64,000 nucleotides of DNA from Oscillospiraceae bacterium (GTDB lineage Bacteria > Bacillota > Clostridia > Oscillospirales > CAG-382): NCBI GenBank assembly GCA_015064895.1, contig SVRI01000003.1, positions 62,001-126,000 of the forward strand. Reading direction: 5' to 3'. Numbering within the stretch: position 1 is the first letter of the stretch; each line of letters opens with the position of its first letter. Below are positions 47,537 to 55,402 of this stretch, one piece after another. The position numbers were made by a program, and so were the translations under genes. The notes under the pieces were generated by a model. It saw only the letters and a program-made list of their open reading frames with translations, was not told where the DNA came from and searched no databases.

Positions 47537-47560
47537 CGGCACCCGAAAGGGTGCCGTGTT
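47537..47560 (+). terminator. Terminator of the glycogen locus
   Basis: CGGCACCC pairs with GGGTGCCG around a GAAA tetraloop, followed by TGTTT. The stem is strong although the T-run is short. Confidence 0.8.
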
Positions 47561-47565
47561 TCGAC

Positions 47566-47593
47566 TTGACAAAGACGAAGATTTGTGTATAAT
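47566..47593 (+). promoter_or_regulatory. tRNA-Arg promoter
   Basis: TTGACA (47566-47571) and TATAAT (47588-47593) with 16-base spacing, ending 16 bases before the tRNA. Confidence 0.85.
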
Positions 47594-47609
47594 ATTTATA
47601 GTTTAATAT

Positions 47610-47684
47610 GCCTGCATAGTTAAATGGATATAACAAGCCCCTCCTAAGGGCTAGTTGTGGGTTCGATTCCCGCTGCGGGTGCCA
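47610..47684 (+). tRNA. tRNA-Arg (anticodon CCU), CCA encoded
   Basis: The cloverleaf folds with acceptor GCCTGCA/TGCGGGT (one G-U end pair), D-stem GTTA/TAAC, anticodon stem AGCCC/GGGCT with loop CTCCTAA (anticodon CCT, reads AGG), and T-stem GTGGG/CCCGC with loop TTCGATT. The discriminator G and CCA are encoded. Confidence 0.95.
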
Positions 47685-47686
47685 GT

Positions 47687-47733
47687 CGAGAGCCTCGACA
47701 CGCTTTTTTGCGTAGCCGGCTCTCGGCTTTTTT
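47687..47733 (+). terminator. Terminator after tRNA-Arg
   Basis: CGAGAGCC pairs with GGCTCTCG, enclosing a small ACGC/GCGT hairpin with a T6 loop, and is followed by GCTTTTTTT. Confidence 0.85.
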
Positions 47734-47762
47734 GTATATTGAGGATTCACGCATCAAATCCC

Positions 47763-47830
47763 AATGCACCTCAATCCGCAAGAGGTGCATTTCATACAGA
47801 AAATTGGAGACCTCAGAAACAAAGGTCTCC
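47763..47830. repeat. Two further perfect hairpins in the tRNA-DUF2975 gap
   Basis: AATGCACCTC/GAGGTGCATT (10 bp, nine-base loop, 47763-47791) and GGAGACCT/AGGTCTCC (8 bp, 47806-47830, followed by TTT) stand in the gene-free stretch before the DUF2975 gene. They may be backup terminators. Confidence 0.6.
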
Positions 47831-47872
47831 TTTGCTTATAAATGTAATTTATCGAAAAACGATAAAAATATA

Positions 47873-47901
47873 TTGACAAACGCAAAAATTCATGATAAAC
47901 T
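47873..47901 (+). promoter_or_regulatory. Promoter of the DUF2975-HTH unit
   Basis: TTGACA (47873-47878) and TAAACT (47896-47901), 17 bases apart. The gene starts about 30 bases further on. Confidence 0.6.
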
Positions 47902-47931
47902 ACAAGTACAGTAAACAATTGGAGGCTGGCT

Positions 47932-48360
47932 ATGAAAAATAAAAACCTCTCGCATTATGCGGCAAAAATTATTATAGATGTGCTGATTCTTGTTGGCGCG
48001 ATATCTGTTGTAACGGTTCCGCTTTGGGAAAAACTGAACGACAAGTGGCTCTTTACAATGGTGATTCTCATGCTGACGGGTGCTGTAGGCGTATATATCC
48101 TCATTACTCTTCGAGGTATGTACAAAACACTTATTTCGGGAAATCCCTTTGTACAAAGCAATGTTAAGGCATTTGGCAGGATGGCGGTCAGTTGTTTGAT
48201 TATTGCACTTTGCTATATTGTAAAATGCTTTGTTGTTTTCTCGCTCGGTACGGTTATTGTAGTGGTAGTTTTTGTCATTGCTTCACTTTTCTGCATGACC
48301 CTCCAGGATTTGTTTGCGAGAGCCGTTGAATATAAAGAAGAAAACGATTGGACGGTGTAA
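47932..48360 (+). CDS. DUF2975-like four-span membrane protein
   Basis: The 142-aa protein has about four membrane spans and the sequence GNPFVQSNVKAFGRMAVS between spans 2 and 3, typical of DUF2975. Such genes almost always come with a small XRE regulator, as here. A TTGGAGG site precedes the ATG. The role of the family is unknown; a membrane-coupled regulatory pair is the usual suggestion. Confidence 0.82.
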   Translation: MKNKNLSHYAAKIIIDVLILVGAISVVTVPLWEKLNDKWLFTMVILMLTGAVGVYILITLRGMYKTLISGNPFVQSNVKAFGRMAVSCLIIALCYIVKCFVVFSLGTVIVVVVFVIASLFCMTLQDLFARAVEYKEENDWTV

Positions 48361-48362
48361 TT

Positions 48363-48569
48363 ATGTCAATAAACGTAAACCTTGATGTAATGATGGCAAA
48401 GCGGAAAATCGGACTTATGGAGCTTGCCGAAAAGATAGATATAACACCTGCAAACCTTTCGATTCTCAAGAATAATAAGGCAAAGGCGGTGCGTTTTTCA
48501 ACCCTTGATGCCATATGTAAGGCACTTGACTGTCAACCTTCTGACATTTTGGAGTGGGTGGAGGATTAG
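48363..48569 (+). CDS. Small XRE-family DNA-binding regulator (YozG-like)
   Basis: A 68-aa Cro/C1-type helix-turn-helix protein: MAKRKIGLMELAEKIDITPANLSILKNNKAKAVRF is the DNA-binding part (quoted in pieces: GLMELAEKI is helix 2, TPANLSILKN the recognition helix), and CKALDCQPSDILEW is the typical end. The ATG at 48363 lies two bases after the DUF2975 stop; the track's start at 48348 would lie inside that gene. Confidence 0.88.
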   Translation: MSINVNLDVMMAKRKIGLMELAEKIDITPANLSILKNNKAKAVRFSTLDAICKALDCQPSDILEWVED

Positions 48570-48572
48570 GTG

Positions 48573-49052
48573 ATGAAGCGGAAAATTTTAATACCTGTAC
48601 TTATAACAGTTGGTGTGCTTGTGTGCCTGTATTTGATGATAATGTTTTTCAGGTTTTTGGAAAATCCTGCTTTGGCAAGTCTTCCGAGATATCAGAGCAA
48701 AAAGGGGTATATCAGCGACGGCTTTCAGGACTACACAATCTACCGTGAATATCATTATTCCAACAGCAAGAAAATGAATAAAGGCCTTGAAAAGAGTTTG
48801 TTTTTTCAAAAAGTTGAAGAAGATGACGTTGATGTGATAAATGGATATCTTGACAATTTTAAGGCTTGGCTGGAACATACGGATTTTGAAAACGAATGTA
48901 AATTTGATTCTGAGTGTATTGACACGTCTGACTACTGGTATTTAATCAACAAATGGGAAAATGACGGAGACGATCACCGGTATTATGACTATGATTTGTA
49001 TTATTATGATGCCGAAACCATGACTATGTATATGATTCATAATAATATTTAG
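48573..49052 (+). CDS. Membrane-anchored protein of unknown function
   Basis: A 159-aa protein with a basic head, one span (about 5-25) and an acidic, Tyr-rich outer domain ending YYDYDLYYYD...MIHNNI. I do not recognise the family. GGAGG ten bases upstream supports ATG at 48573 rather than GTG at 48570. It follows the XRE regulator closely and is probably in the same operon. Confidence 0.6.
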   Translation: MKRKILIPVLITVGVLVCLYLMIMFFRFLENPALASLPRYQSKKGYISDGFQDYTIYREYHYSNSKKMNKGLEKSLFFQKVEEDDVDVINGYLDNFKAWLEHTDFENECKFDSECIDTSDYWYLINKWENDGDDHRYYDYDLYYYDAETMTMYMIHNNI

Positions 49053-49061
49053 AGAGGGAAT

Positions 49062-49433
49062 ATGAAACGAAAAATTAGATACATCCTGCTCGGCGTAATA
49101 TTAACCCTTGTCTGCATATACGTTGGCACGCTTGTGAAAATCGAAATACTGACACATAACCACAAGGACGAACTTATTGATGTGTGCAAAGAAAACACGA
49201 TGGTAGGCGATGATTTTGATTTTTTCAAGGTGTTGGAGTATAGCGAATGCGGTTTTGCAAGGGTCTACCTTATATCTGGCGGCAAATATGCAACAACGGG
49301 AAATGTGTTTACCCTCGGTTACGAAGACGGCGAATGGCATGAAGTGAGTTGGAATACAAGATGGTCAACTTCCGGCAATGCCGATAAAACCGTCTATCCC
49401 TATTTCTGGCATTGGATATACTTTATGTTTTAA
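49062..49433 (+). CDS. Membrane-anchored protein of unknown function
   Basis: A 123-aa protein with an N-terminal span (about 5-25) and an extracytoplasmic domain. It begins MKRKI like its upstream neighbour, but the rest is not clearly related. AGAGAGGG lies upstream and the gap to the previous gene is nine bases. Family unknown. Confidence 0.6.
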   Translation: MKRKIRYILLGVILTLVCIYVGTLVKIEILTHNHKDELIDVCKENTMVGDDFDFFKVLEYSECGFARVYLISGGKYATTGNVFTLGYEDGEWHEVSWNTRWSTSGNADKTVYPYFWHWIYFMF

Positions 49434-49444
49434 CGGTGATTGAA

Positions 49445-49867
49445 ATGAAAAAAACAAATTCAAAAAAACAAATATGGCTTATTATCCTTCTCACCGCCTA
49501 TCTTTTAATCCTTTTTCGCCTCACCGTTTTCCGTTCCGCTTCCTACCCCACAGAAATGTCGGTCAACCTGTCCCTTTTCACAGACCTTGTTGCAACCTAT
49601 CACGAAAACGGCATATGGATGGTAATATACCTTGTTGTCGGCAATATTGTATGGTTTGTGCCATTCGGTTTTATGCTTCCTGCCATATGGCAAAAGCTGA
49701 AATCCTATCACATAATCCCTCTTGGCTTTTTGCTGTCGCTGATTATCGAAACGGGCCAGCTTGCCTTGAGTAAAGGTATGTTTGAAATTGACGACCTTGT
49801 GCTGAATACACTCGGTACGGCAATCGGATGCCTTATATATAAAATTTACCGAGACTTCAGAAAATGA
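49445..49867 (+). CDS. VanZ-like membrane protein
   Basis: The 140-aa protein has four predicted spans and the VanZ-family features IVWFVPFGFMLP, LSLIIETGQL and DDLVLNTLGTAIG. VanZ itself gives low-level teicoplanin resistance; most relatives have no known role. The start at ATG 49445 avoids overlap with the preceding gene, although the ribosome-binding site is weak. It ends 21 bases from the convergent oxidoreductase gene. Confidence 0.85.
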   Translation: MKKTNSKKQIWLIILLTAYLLILFRLTVFRSASYPTEMSVNLSLFTDLVATYHENGIWMVIYLVVGNIVWFVPFGFMLPAIWQKLKSYHIIPLGFLLSLIIETGQLALSKGMFEIDDLVLNTLGTAIGCLIYKIYRDFRK

Positions 49868-49888
49868 AGCCCCGGTTTTACTTTACTG

Positions 49889-50893
49889 TTATAAAGATGA
49901 ATTATAAATTCTTTCAATCAGTTCTACGGGGATTTTTCCCTCGTTTTCGTCAATGTATTCGTTGCTGTTTCCGTTAAGAGCACTTATAAATCCCTCAATC
50001 TGACGTTTGTGCCCTTTGGAGTCAAGAAGCATGTTGCTGGTTGCTGCGCCCGACGACACGAATTTTTCGCAGGGGATTTTTTCGCCTTCGACAATAAGCT
50101 CTACCAGCTTTGTTTCAATAAGATGTGCATATCCTTTTGTGCCGAAAATCTTCATTTCTCTGTCAAATCCGGGAGGTACTGCCGTGCTTGCCGTAACAAT
50201 TCCCAGTGCACCGTTTTCAAACTCAAGATTTGCAACCGCCGTGTCTTCAACTTCAATTTCATGGGAGAGAGTTCTGACTATGCTCGAAACGTTTCTGACT
50301 TTTCCCACAAGATAGCTAATAAGGTCAATGCCGTGAATACCCTGATTCATGAGAGCACCGCCGCCGTCCATCTTCTTGCTTCCTCGCCATGAACCCTTGA
50401 AATATTCTTGGTCACGGTAGTAGTTCATGTGAAGCTCGACAAGAAGAATTCTGCCGAGGATTCCCGAATCTATAAGCAATTTCAGATGCTTTATGTCGGG
50501 CGCCGTTCTCATCTGGGAGATGACCATGAGCTTCCCTTTTGACTTTTTTGCTGCCTTGATTATTCTGTCGCAGTCAGAGACCGAAATTGCCATGGGCTTT
50601 TCGAGAATTACGTTCTTGTCAGCCTCTAAAATTTTTATGGCAATGTCGGCATGAGTACCGCTTGGTGTGCAGACATTTATTACGTCGATATCGTCATTTT
50701 CAAGCATTTCGACAAGGGACGAGAAAGCTGTTGTTCCATGCTTTTTGGCAAATTTTTCTGCATAGGGAAAAGAAATGTCTGAACATCCGCAAAGAGTGGC
50801 ATTTTCAATTTCGCCTATAACCTTTGCATGGGTGTTTGCAATGACGCCACAGCCATAAATACCAAAGCCGATTCTTTTTACTGTATCTGTCAT
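49889..50893 (-). CDS. Gfo/Idh/MocA-family sugar or cyclitol oxidoreductase
   Basis: A 334-aa NAD(P)-dependent dehydrogenase of the glucose-fructose/inositol dehydrogenase family. It has the Rossmann start FGIYGCGVIANTHAKVI, the dinucleotide-site VCTPSGTHADIAI, the family EKPMAIS motif near residue 98 (catalytic Lys) and MNQGIHGIDLISYL near 185 (catalytic Asp/His region). It is third in a unit amidohydrolase-DegT-this gene, six bases after the aminotransferase. Together they suggest oxidation of a hydroxyl followed by transamination. Confidence 0.9.
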   Translation of the reverse strand: MTDTVKRIGFGIYGCGVIANTHAKVIGEIENATLCGCSDISFPYAEKFAKKHGTTAFSSLVEMLENDDIDVINVCTPSGTHADIAIKILEADKNVILEKPMAISVSDCDRIIKAAKKSKGKLMVISQMRTAPDIKHLKLLIDSGILGRILLVELHMNYYRDQEYFKGSWRGSKKMDGGGALMNQGIHGIDLISYLVGKVRNVSSIVRTLSHEIEVEDTAVANLEFENGALGIVTASTAVPPGFDREMKIFGTKGYAHLIETKLVELIVEGEKIPCEKFVSSGAATSNMLLDSKGHKRQIEGFISALNGNSNEYIDENEGKIPVELIERIYNSSL

Positions 50894-50899
50894 TGTCTG

Positions 50900-52249
50900 T
50901 TACTTCTTTTTCTGCTGATTTTCTGCGTTTTCCGCACCATGCCATCTACCGCCCTGAATCTTGTCATCGTCGCCTTCAAGAAGGTCCTTGTAGTTTTCTG
51001 CTACCTTCTTGTAAACTTCAACAAACTTGTCAATCCATTCCTTGTCAAGATTCTTAAACCAGGGAGCGCTTACGCTGTAGAGGTTATCGGAGGGTGCGAG
51101 AGCCTTGTCATCTTCTCTTACATCTCTGTCATTAAAGGCGATTCTTGAGGGTTTACCAACACCGAAGAAGTCGAATGTCTTGAAGTAATCATGGGTATGA
51201 AGGTTATAGTTTGCACCTTCCCAGCAAGTAAATGTGCCGTCGCATTCTGCAGTGATTGCCTGACAGAATCTCTTGGAGGAAAGACCGCCGAAGTATTCGG
51301 GATAGTAGGAAATCATGGGGCTGTAGAAACCACCCATGCATGATCCGTCGGATTCGTCAACACGGATAGGAGAAAGACCGGGAATCTTTTCAATCTGGTC
51401 ATAGAAATAGTTCATGGCAGCTCTGATTTTTTCGCATCTTTCATCATAATACTTGAGCTGAACACGGGCAAGTGCGGTAGAAGTCTGGTTTGCTCTACCC
51501 TTAACACCGCCGAGGGCAATGTGGAAGTAGTTTTTAAGGTCTTCGCTATCTGTTATGTAATTTGCATTGTTTCTTTCGTAGTGACCGTATGCAAGTGCTC
51601 TTTCGTAGAGTTTTCTGTCATCTGTAACGAGTATGCCGAGCTCACCTGCCGCAAAGGATTTTGTGCTCATGAGGGACATTGCCGCAATATGACCGAATGT
51701 ACCGCACTTTTTGCCCTTGTATTTTGAGCCCTGTGCATGGGAAACATCTTCGATTACATAGAGATTATGCTTGTTTGCAATTTCCATGATTCTGTCCATG
51801 TCGCAGGGGTAAGCTATGTAGTGAACGACCATGATAGCCTTTGTTCTGGGGGTAATGCAGCGTTCAATGTCATCGGGATCCATGCTGAGCTTGTCATTGA
51901 TGTTACAGAAAACTGCAGATGCACCAAAGCAAGAAGCCTGGGAAATGCTGCCCCAGTATGTTTTTGTGGGGCAGATGATTTCATCGCCCATGCCAAGACC
52001 GATTGCAAACATTGCAGCGGAAAGGGACATTGTACCGTTTGTGAAAGCAAGTGCATGCTTTCTGCCTATCCATTCTGCAAATTCAACCTGAAACTGTTCT
52101 GTGATTTCAGTAAATGAAAATCTGTTGTTTTTAACAACATCAACAACCGCGTCTATATCTTCCTGTGTAATAATCGGCCACTTGAAAAGGCTCTCTGCGG
52201 GTTTGGAATTTATGAGTTTTTTTCCTCCGAGAAGTGCAAGCTTTGACAT
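50900..52249 (-). CDS. DegT/DnrJ/EryC1/StrS-family PLP aminotransferase
   Basis: The family transfers an amino group to keto-sugars or keto-cyclitols. The 449-aa protein has the PLP lysine in SLMSTKSFAAGELGILVTD near residue 195, EDVSHAQGSKYKGKKCG near 170 and the phosphate-site NGTMSLSAAM near 70. Its layout resembles inosose aminotransferases and AHBA synthases more than nucleotide-sugar enzymes. AAGGAGA lies upstream of the ATG. The close pairing with an Idh-type dehydrogenase is like kanosamine or amino-inositol pathways. Confidence 0.9.
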   Translation of the reverse strand: MSKLALLGGKKLINSKPAESLFKWPIITQEDIDAVVDVVKNNRFSFTEITEQFQVEFAEWIGRKHALAFTNGTMSLSAAMFAIGLGMGDEIICPTKTYWGSISQASCFGASAVFCNINDKLSMDPDDIERCITPRTKAIMVVHYIAYPCDMDRIMEIANKHNLYVIEDVSHAQGSKYKGKKCGTFGHIAAMSLMSTKSFAAGELGILVTDDRKLYERALAYGHYERNNANYITDSEDLKNYFHIALGGVKGRANQTSTALARVQLKYYDERCEKIRAAMNYFYDQIEKIPGLSPIRVDESDGSCMGGFYSPMISYYPEYFGGLSSKRFCQAITAECDGTFTCWEGANYNLHTHDYFKTFDFFGVGKPSRIAFNDRDVREDDKALAPSDNLYSVSAPWFKNLDKEWIDKFVEVYKKVAENYKDLLEGDDDKIQGGRWHGAENAENQQKKK

Positions 52250-52271
52250 AATATTATCTCCTTATTATGAT

Positions 52272-53186
52272 TTATTCTTTTTCGTCAAGTCCGAGAAGCT
52301 TTATCGCATTTCCTCTGACAAATTTGTAGTAGTTTTCTTCGCTTATTCTCTTGTCTTCTCTGAACTTTTTAAGAAAGTCATTGAACATATACTGATGCTG
52401 ATTGAAACTGTGACAGATATCACATCCGTAAAGTAAACGGTCGGAAAATTCTTCAAAGAATCTCTCAGTGAAATCCGGGTCGCGTGTAAGGGCATTTGCA
52501 CCGCTTCCTGCCGAACAGTCGCAGTATAGGTTGGGGTATTTGCGCAAAAGCTCTACGAGTCTTCCGTCTTCAACCTTGCCCTTGGGCACACCGTTTCTGT
52601 TTTCGTTGTCAACGTTTGTTCCGAGTTCTGCCCAGAAGGGCTGTGAATGACCGAGTACCTTGAGGCCGGGATGCTTTTTGAGCATGCTTTCAAGTCTGTA
52701 AAGACCAAGCTCGTCCACAATGCCGTAGCAATTACCGAACTGTGGTGCAATGTGTATTGTCACAGGCATGTTGCAGGCGGCACAGTGCCCAAAGAGATTG
52801 TCCATAAGCGGATCGTCTGCATAAAGGTTTGCCGTAAGCTCACCCATGCCGAGAGCACCTATTGACTTGTAGAACATAAGCACTTCGGAAAGGTCGGCAT
52901 TTTCGTTGTAGCCTGCAGCTCTCGGGTCGACGTTGCAGAACCAGAGGAATCTGTCGGGATAGGAGTCGGCAACGTGTTTGCAGTCGCTTGAAGTAAACGT
53001 TTCAAACTGCCACTCTGTCGAAGCAATTGGAAGAAGCACACCCTTTTCGATATCAAGTTCATCGTAAAAACCTATAAGGTCTTTTGGAGCTATCCAGTGT
53101 TCACCGCGGAATATTTTGATTTTCGGTGCATATTCAGGAAAAGGTGTCACGTGTGCATGAATATCTATTTTCCGGATTCTTTCCAT
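52272..53186 (-). CDS. Amidohydrolase-2-family metal-dependent hydrolase
   Basis: A 304-aa TIM-barrel enzyme of the ACMS-decarboxylase/amidohydrolase-2 type. It has the first metal motif KIDIHAHVTP, a central VTIHIAPQFG near 148, GHSQPFWAEL near 182 and the late aspartate in LLYGCDICHSF near 258. Such enzymes hydrolyse lactones or amides or decarboxylate. It leads the unit with the DegT and Idh-type genes and has its own promoter. Opening a cyclitol or sugar lactone would fit but is inference. Confidence 0.85.
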   Translation of the reverse strand: MERIRKIDIHAHVTPFPEYAPKIKIFRGEHWIAPKDLIGFYDELDIEKGVLLPIASTEWQFETFTSSDCKHVADSYPDRFLWFCNVDPRAAGYNENADLSEVLMFYKSIGALGMGELTANLYADDPLMDNLFGHCAACNMPVTIHIAPQFGNCYGIVDELGLYRLESMLKKHPGLKVLGHSQPFWAELGTNVDNENRNGVPKGKVEDGRLVELLRKYPNLYCDCSAGSGANALTRDPDFTERFFEEFSDRLLYGCDICHSFNQHQYMFNDFLKKFREDKRISEENYYKFVRGNAIKLLGLDEKE

Positions 53187-53216
53187 AAAAATCCCCCTTC
53201 GTGTTGTCTTTACTAA

Positions 53217-53245
53217 ATAATACCACCGAAAAGCATAAAAAACAA
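53217..53245 (-). promoter_or_regulatory. Promoter of the amidohydrolase-aminotransferase-dehydrogenase unit
   Basis: On the minus strand TTGTTT (53245-53240) and TATTAT (53222-53217) are 17 bases apart, about 30 bases before the ATG. Confidence 0.65.
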
Positions 53246-53299
53246 TGAGTATATTTGCTATAAAATTGTGCTATATTGCTCTTTTTGAACGAAAATGGC

Positions 53300-53340
53300 A
53301 AAAAAACACAGACTCTCTGCATTTTTTACAAAGAGTCTGT
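53300..53340 (-). terminator. Terminator after the AraC gene at 53.3 kb
   Basis: Read on the minus strand, ACAGACTCT pairs with AGAGTCTGT around a 15-base loop and is followed by GTTTTTTT. It separates the AraC unit from the catabolic-like unit downstream. Confidence 0.85.
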
Positions 53341-53345
53341 AGTTG

Positions 53346-54197
53346 TCAGCTTTGTTTTCTTGCTTTGCCGGGAGAAGTGCCTTTGACACGCTTGTAGCAT
53401 TGATAAAAGTAACTCACATCACCAAATCCGCAGGTTTCTGAAATGTTTTTGATGCTCTGGTTTTCGTTCTTGAGAAGCGAGTCTGCAAGGGATATGCGGT
53501 AGTTTATGATGTACTGCGTAACCGTCATGCCCATGTGCTGTTTAAACAGCCTGCAGAAGTGATATTTACTTATACTGCAAAGTTCGGAAAGGTCATCAAT
53601 TGTAATATTCTGCGAGTAGTCGTTGAATATTTTCTGAAGGGCGGGCGAGAGAATATCGCCTCTGTGCATGTTTTCGTGATTGCTTTCGTTCGTGTCGGCA
53701 AGTTCTTCACGCAAAAGAAGGGCAAACATTTCTGCAAGAAGGTTTGCGACAATCATGCGGTAGTATTCCTTGCTTTCGGTTACTTCTTCGTGTATGCGCA
53801 TGATTATGCGGTTGAGCCTTGAATTGTTTTTTATGTGATGATTGAACTTATGGTGCTTTGCAAGAAGAAGATGTCTGAGGTCCATGTCTGAAATACCCGT
53901 ATCGGCAAAGAAATCGAGATCGATAATGAGGCTGTAATACTTTCCGTTGTAGGCTTCATTTACAATGTTTGTATGTATTTCATAAGGATTTGCAATTGTA
54001 ATATCTCCGCTTTCGGCAACGATGACATCAGAGTCTATGAGAAGCATAGCTCTGCCCTCGTAAAAATATTTTATCTCGATTGCCTCGTGAAATGCCTTGT
54101 CCCAGGATAACGGCTGACCGCCCGAAACGAGAATACGGAAATCGTTGGCATAATAATTGATATTTTGATTCTGAACTTTTTCCTTCTTGTTTTTCAT
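53346..54197 (-). CDS. AraC-family transcriptional regulator with cupin-like sensor
   Basis: A 283-aa regulator. The N-terminal half is a cupin-like ligand domain (HEAIEIKYFYEGRAML, GDITIANPYEIHTN), and the C-terminal 100 residues hold two helix-turn-helix motifs (ITIDDLSELCSISKYHFCRL and IKNISETCGFGDVSYFYQCY). It lies between the two oxidoreductase units and is followed by its own terminator. It likely controls the neighbouring sugar-like genes; the ligand is unknown. Confidence 0.9.
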   Translation of the reverse strand: MKNKKEKVQNQNINYYANDFRILVSGGQPLSWDKAFHEAIEIKYFYEGRAMLLIDSDVIVAESGDITIANPYEIHTNIVNEAYNGKYYSLIIDLDFFADTGISDMDLRHLLLAKHHKFNHHIKNNSRLNRIIMRIHEEVTESKEYYRMIVANLLAEMFALLLREELADTNESNHENMHRGDILSPALQKIFNDYSQNITIDDLSELCSISKYHFCRLFKQHMGMTVTQYIINYRISLADSLLKNENQSIKNISETCGFGDVSYFYQCYKRVKGTSPGKARKQS

Positions 54198-54259
54198 TTC
54201 TGTAACCTCTGCAAAGCGACATGTTGAAAATCCCCGACATGAGTCGGAGATAAACTTTA

Positions 54260-55294
54260 TTAAACTTCAGGATACTTGATAGTGATGGGTCTATTTTCCT
54301 TGGCGGACTGAACTGTAGCCACTGCAACAGCGACAGTCTTTGCACCTTCCATGGAGGAAATCGGCACATTCTTGCCCGAAAGAAGAGCCTCTGCAAATAC
54401 CTGTGCTTCACCCTTTGTGTTGTGGTTGTTAACGACGGCGGAAATCTTTTCTGCCTTTGATTCGTGTCTCCAGTCTTCACCGTCACCCTTGTCTTCAAAG
54501 AGAAGAATGTGGTCGGAAGTGTTGTCGCAGATAATTGTACCCATTGTACCGTAGAGAACAGTTCTCATGGTGTAAGGACGCTTACAGCCTGTTGAAACGA
54601 AAACCTTGCCTGCAACATTGTTCGGGAACTTGTAAAGAGCAACTGTGCAGTCGTTTGTAGGCCAGTCGGTAAGACACTTGTGGTTTGCAAGGGCATATAC
54701 CTCTGTGGGATCGCCTGCAATCCAGCGAAGAAGGTCAACCGCATGACAGCCGCCGCCGATGAAGCCGTCTCTTTCGGGAGTAACTCTCCAGTCGTCGTAA
54801 CCTCTTGCGTGTATGTAACTGTGAGCATATTCGCTTTCCACAAAGAAGAGCTCACCTATTCTTCCAGCGTCTACGAGTTCTTTCGCTTTCTTGAAGTTGT
54901 CTGTAAAACGGCAGATCTGACCAATCATGAGCTGCTTGCCCGTTTCCTTTTCAACCCTCATCATTTCTTCACATTCTTCCATTGTGAGAGCCATGGGCTT
55001 TTCGCAAAGAACGTGCTTGCCGTCTCTGAGGAATGCAAGAGTCATCTCCAAATGAATCTGGTCGGGGACAACAAGAAGAACTGCGTCAATGTTTTCGTCA
55101 CCAAGGAGCTCCTTGTAATCCTTTACCGCAACGGGAACATTAAATTCTTCTTTGGTCTTTTGAAGTCTGTCATCGCGTGCTGAGTCGCAGATAGCATAAA
55201 GATTGATGCCTTCAATTTCTGTAAGACCCTTTATGTGTATTCTTCCCATTTCTGAACAGCCGATAGCTGCAATATTCAAAATGTTTTTAGCCAT
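54260..55294 (-). CDS. Gfo/Idh/MocA-family oxidoreductase (second copy)
   Basis: A 344-aa NAD(P)-dependent dehydrogenase with Rossmann start IAAIGCSEMGRIHIKGL, VVPDQIHLEMTL, CEKPMALTMEE near 97 and GGGCHAVDLLRWI near 178. AAAGGA supports ATG at 55294; the track's 55306 overlaps the site. It is only distantly similar to the copy at 49.9 kb, so the two probably act on different substrates. It is transcribed ahead of the AraC gene and divergently from a second AraC gene. Confidence 0.9.
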   Translation of the reverse strand: MAKNILNIAAIGCSEMGRIHIKGLTEIEGINLYAICDSARDDRLQKTKEEFNVPVAVKDYKELLGDENIDAVLLVVPDQIHLEMTLAFLRDGKHVLCEKPMALTMEECEEMMRVEKETGKQLMIGQICRFTDNFKKAKELVDAGRIGELFFVESEYAHSYIHARGYDDWRVTPERDGFIGGGCHAVDLLRWIAGDPTEVYALANHKCLTDWPTNDCTVALYKFPNNVAGKVFVSTGCKRPYTMRTVLYGTMGTIICDNTSDHILLFEDKGDGEDWRHESKAEKISAVVNNHNTKGEAQVFAEALLSGKNVPISSMEGAKTVAVAVATVQSAKENRPITIKYPEV

Positions 55295-55326
55295 AATACT
55301 TGCCATCCTTTCTTTTTTATGATATG

Positions 55327-55355
55327 ATTATAGCATACGCAAGAAGTAAACGCAA
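55327..55355 (-). promoter_or_regulatory. Promoter of the second oxidoreductase gene
   Basis: On the minus strand TTGCGT (55355-55350) and TATAAT (55332-55327) with 17-base spacing. It sits in the divergent gap with the AraC gene at 55.4 kb, so either gene's regulator could act here. Confidence 0.65.
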
Positions 55356-55402
55356 CACATATTTGTTTGTTGTTTTCTTCAATTTGTTGGGTGGTGATAA
55401 GA

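Noticed and set aside
47655-47914. Two ORFs of 73 and 85 aa over the tRNA region
   Set aside because: They begin inside tRNA-Arg and run through its terminator.
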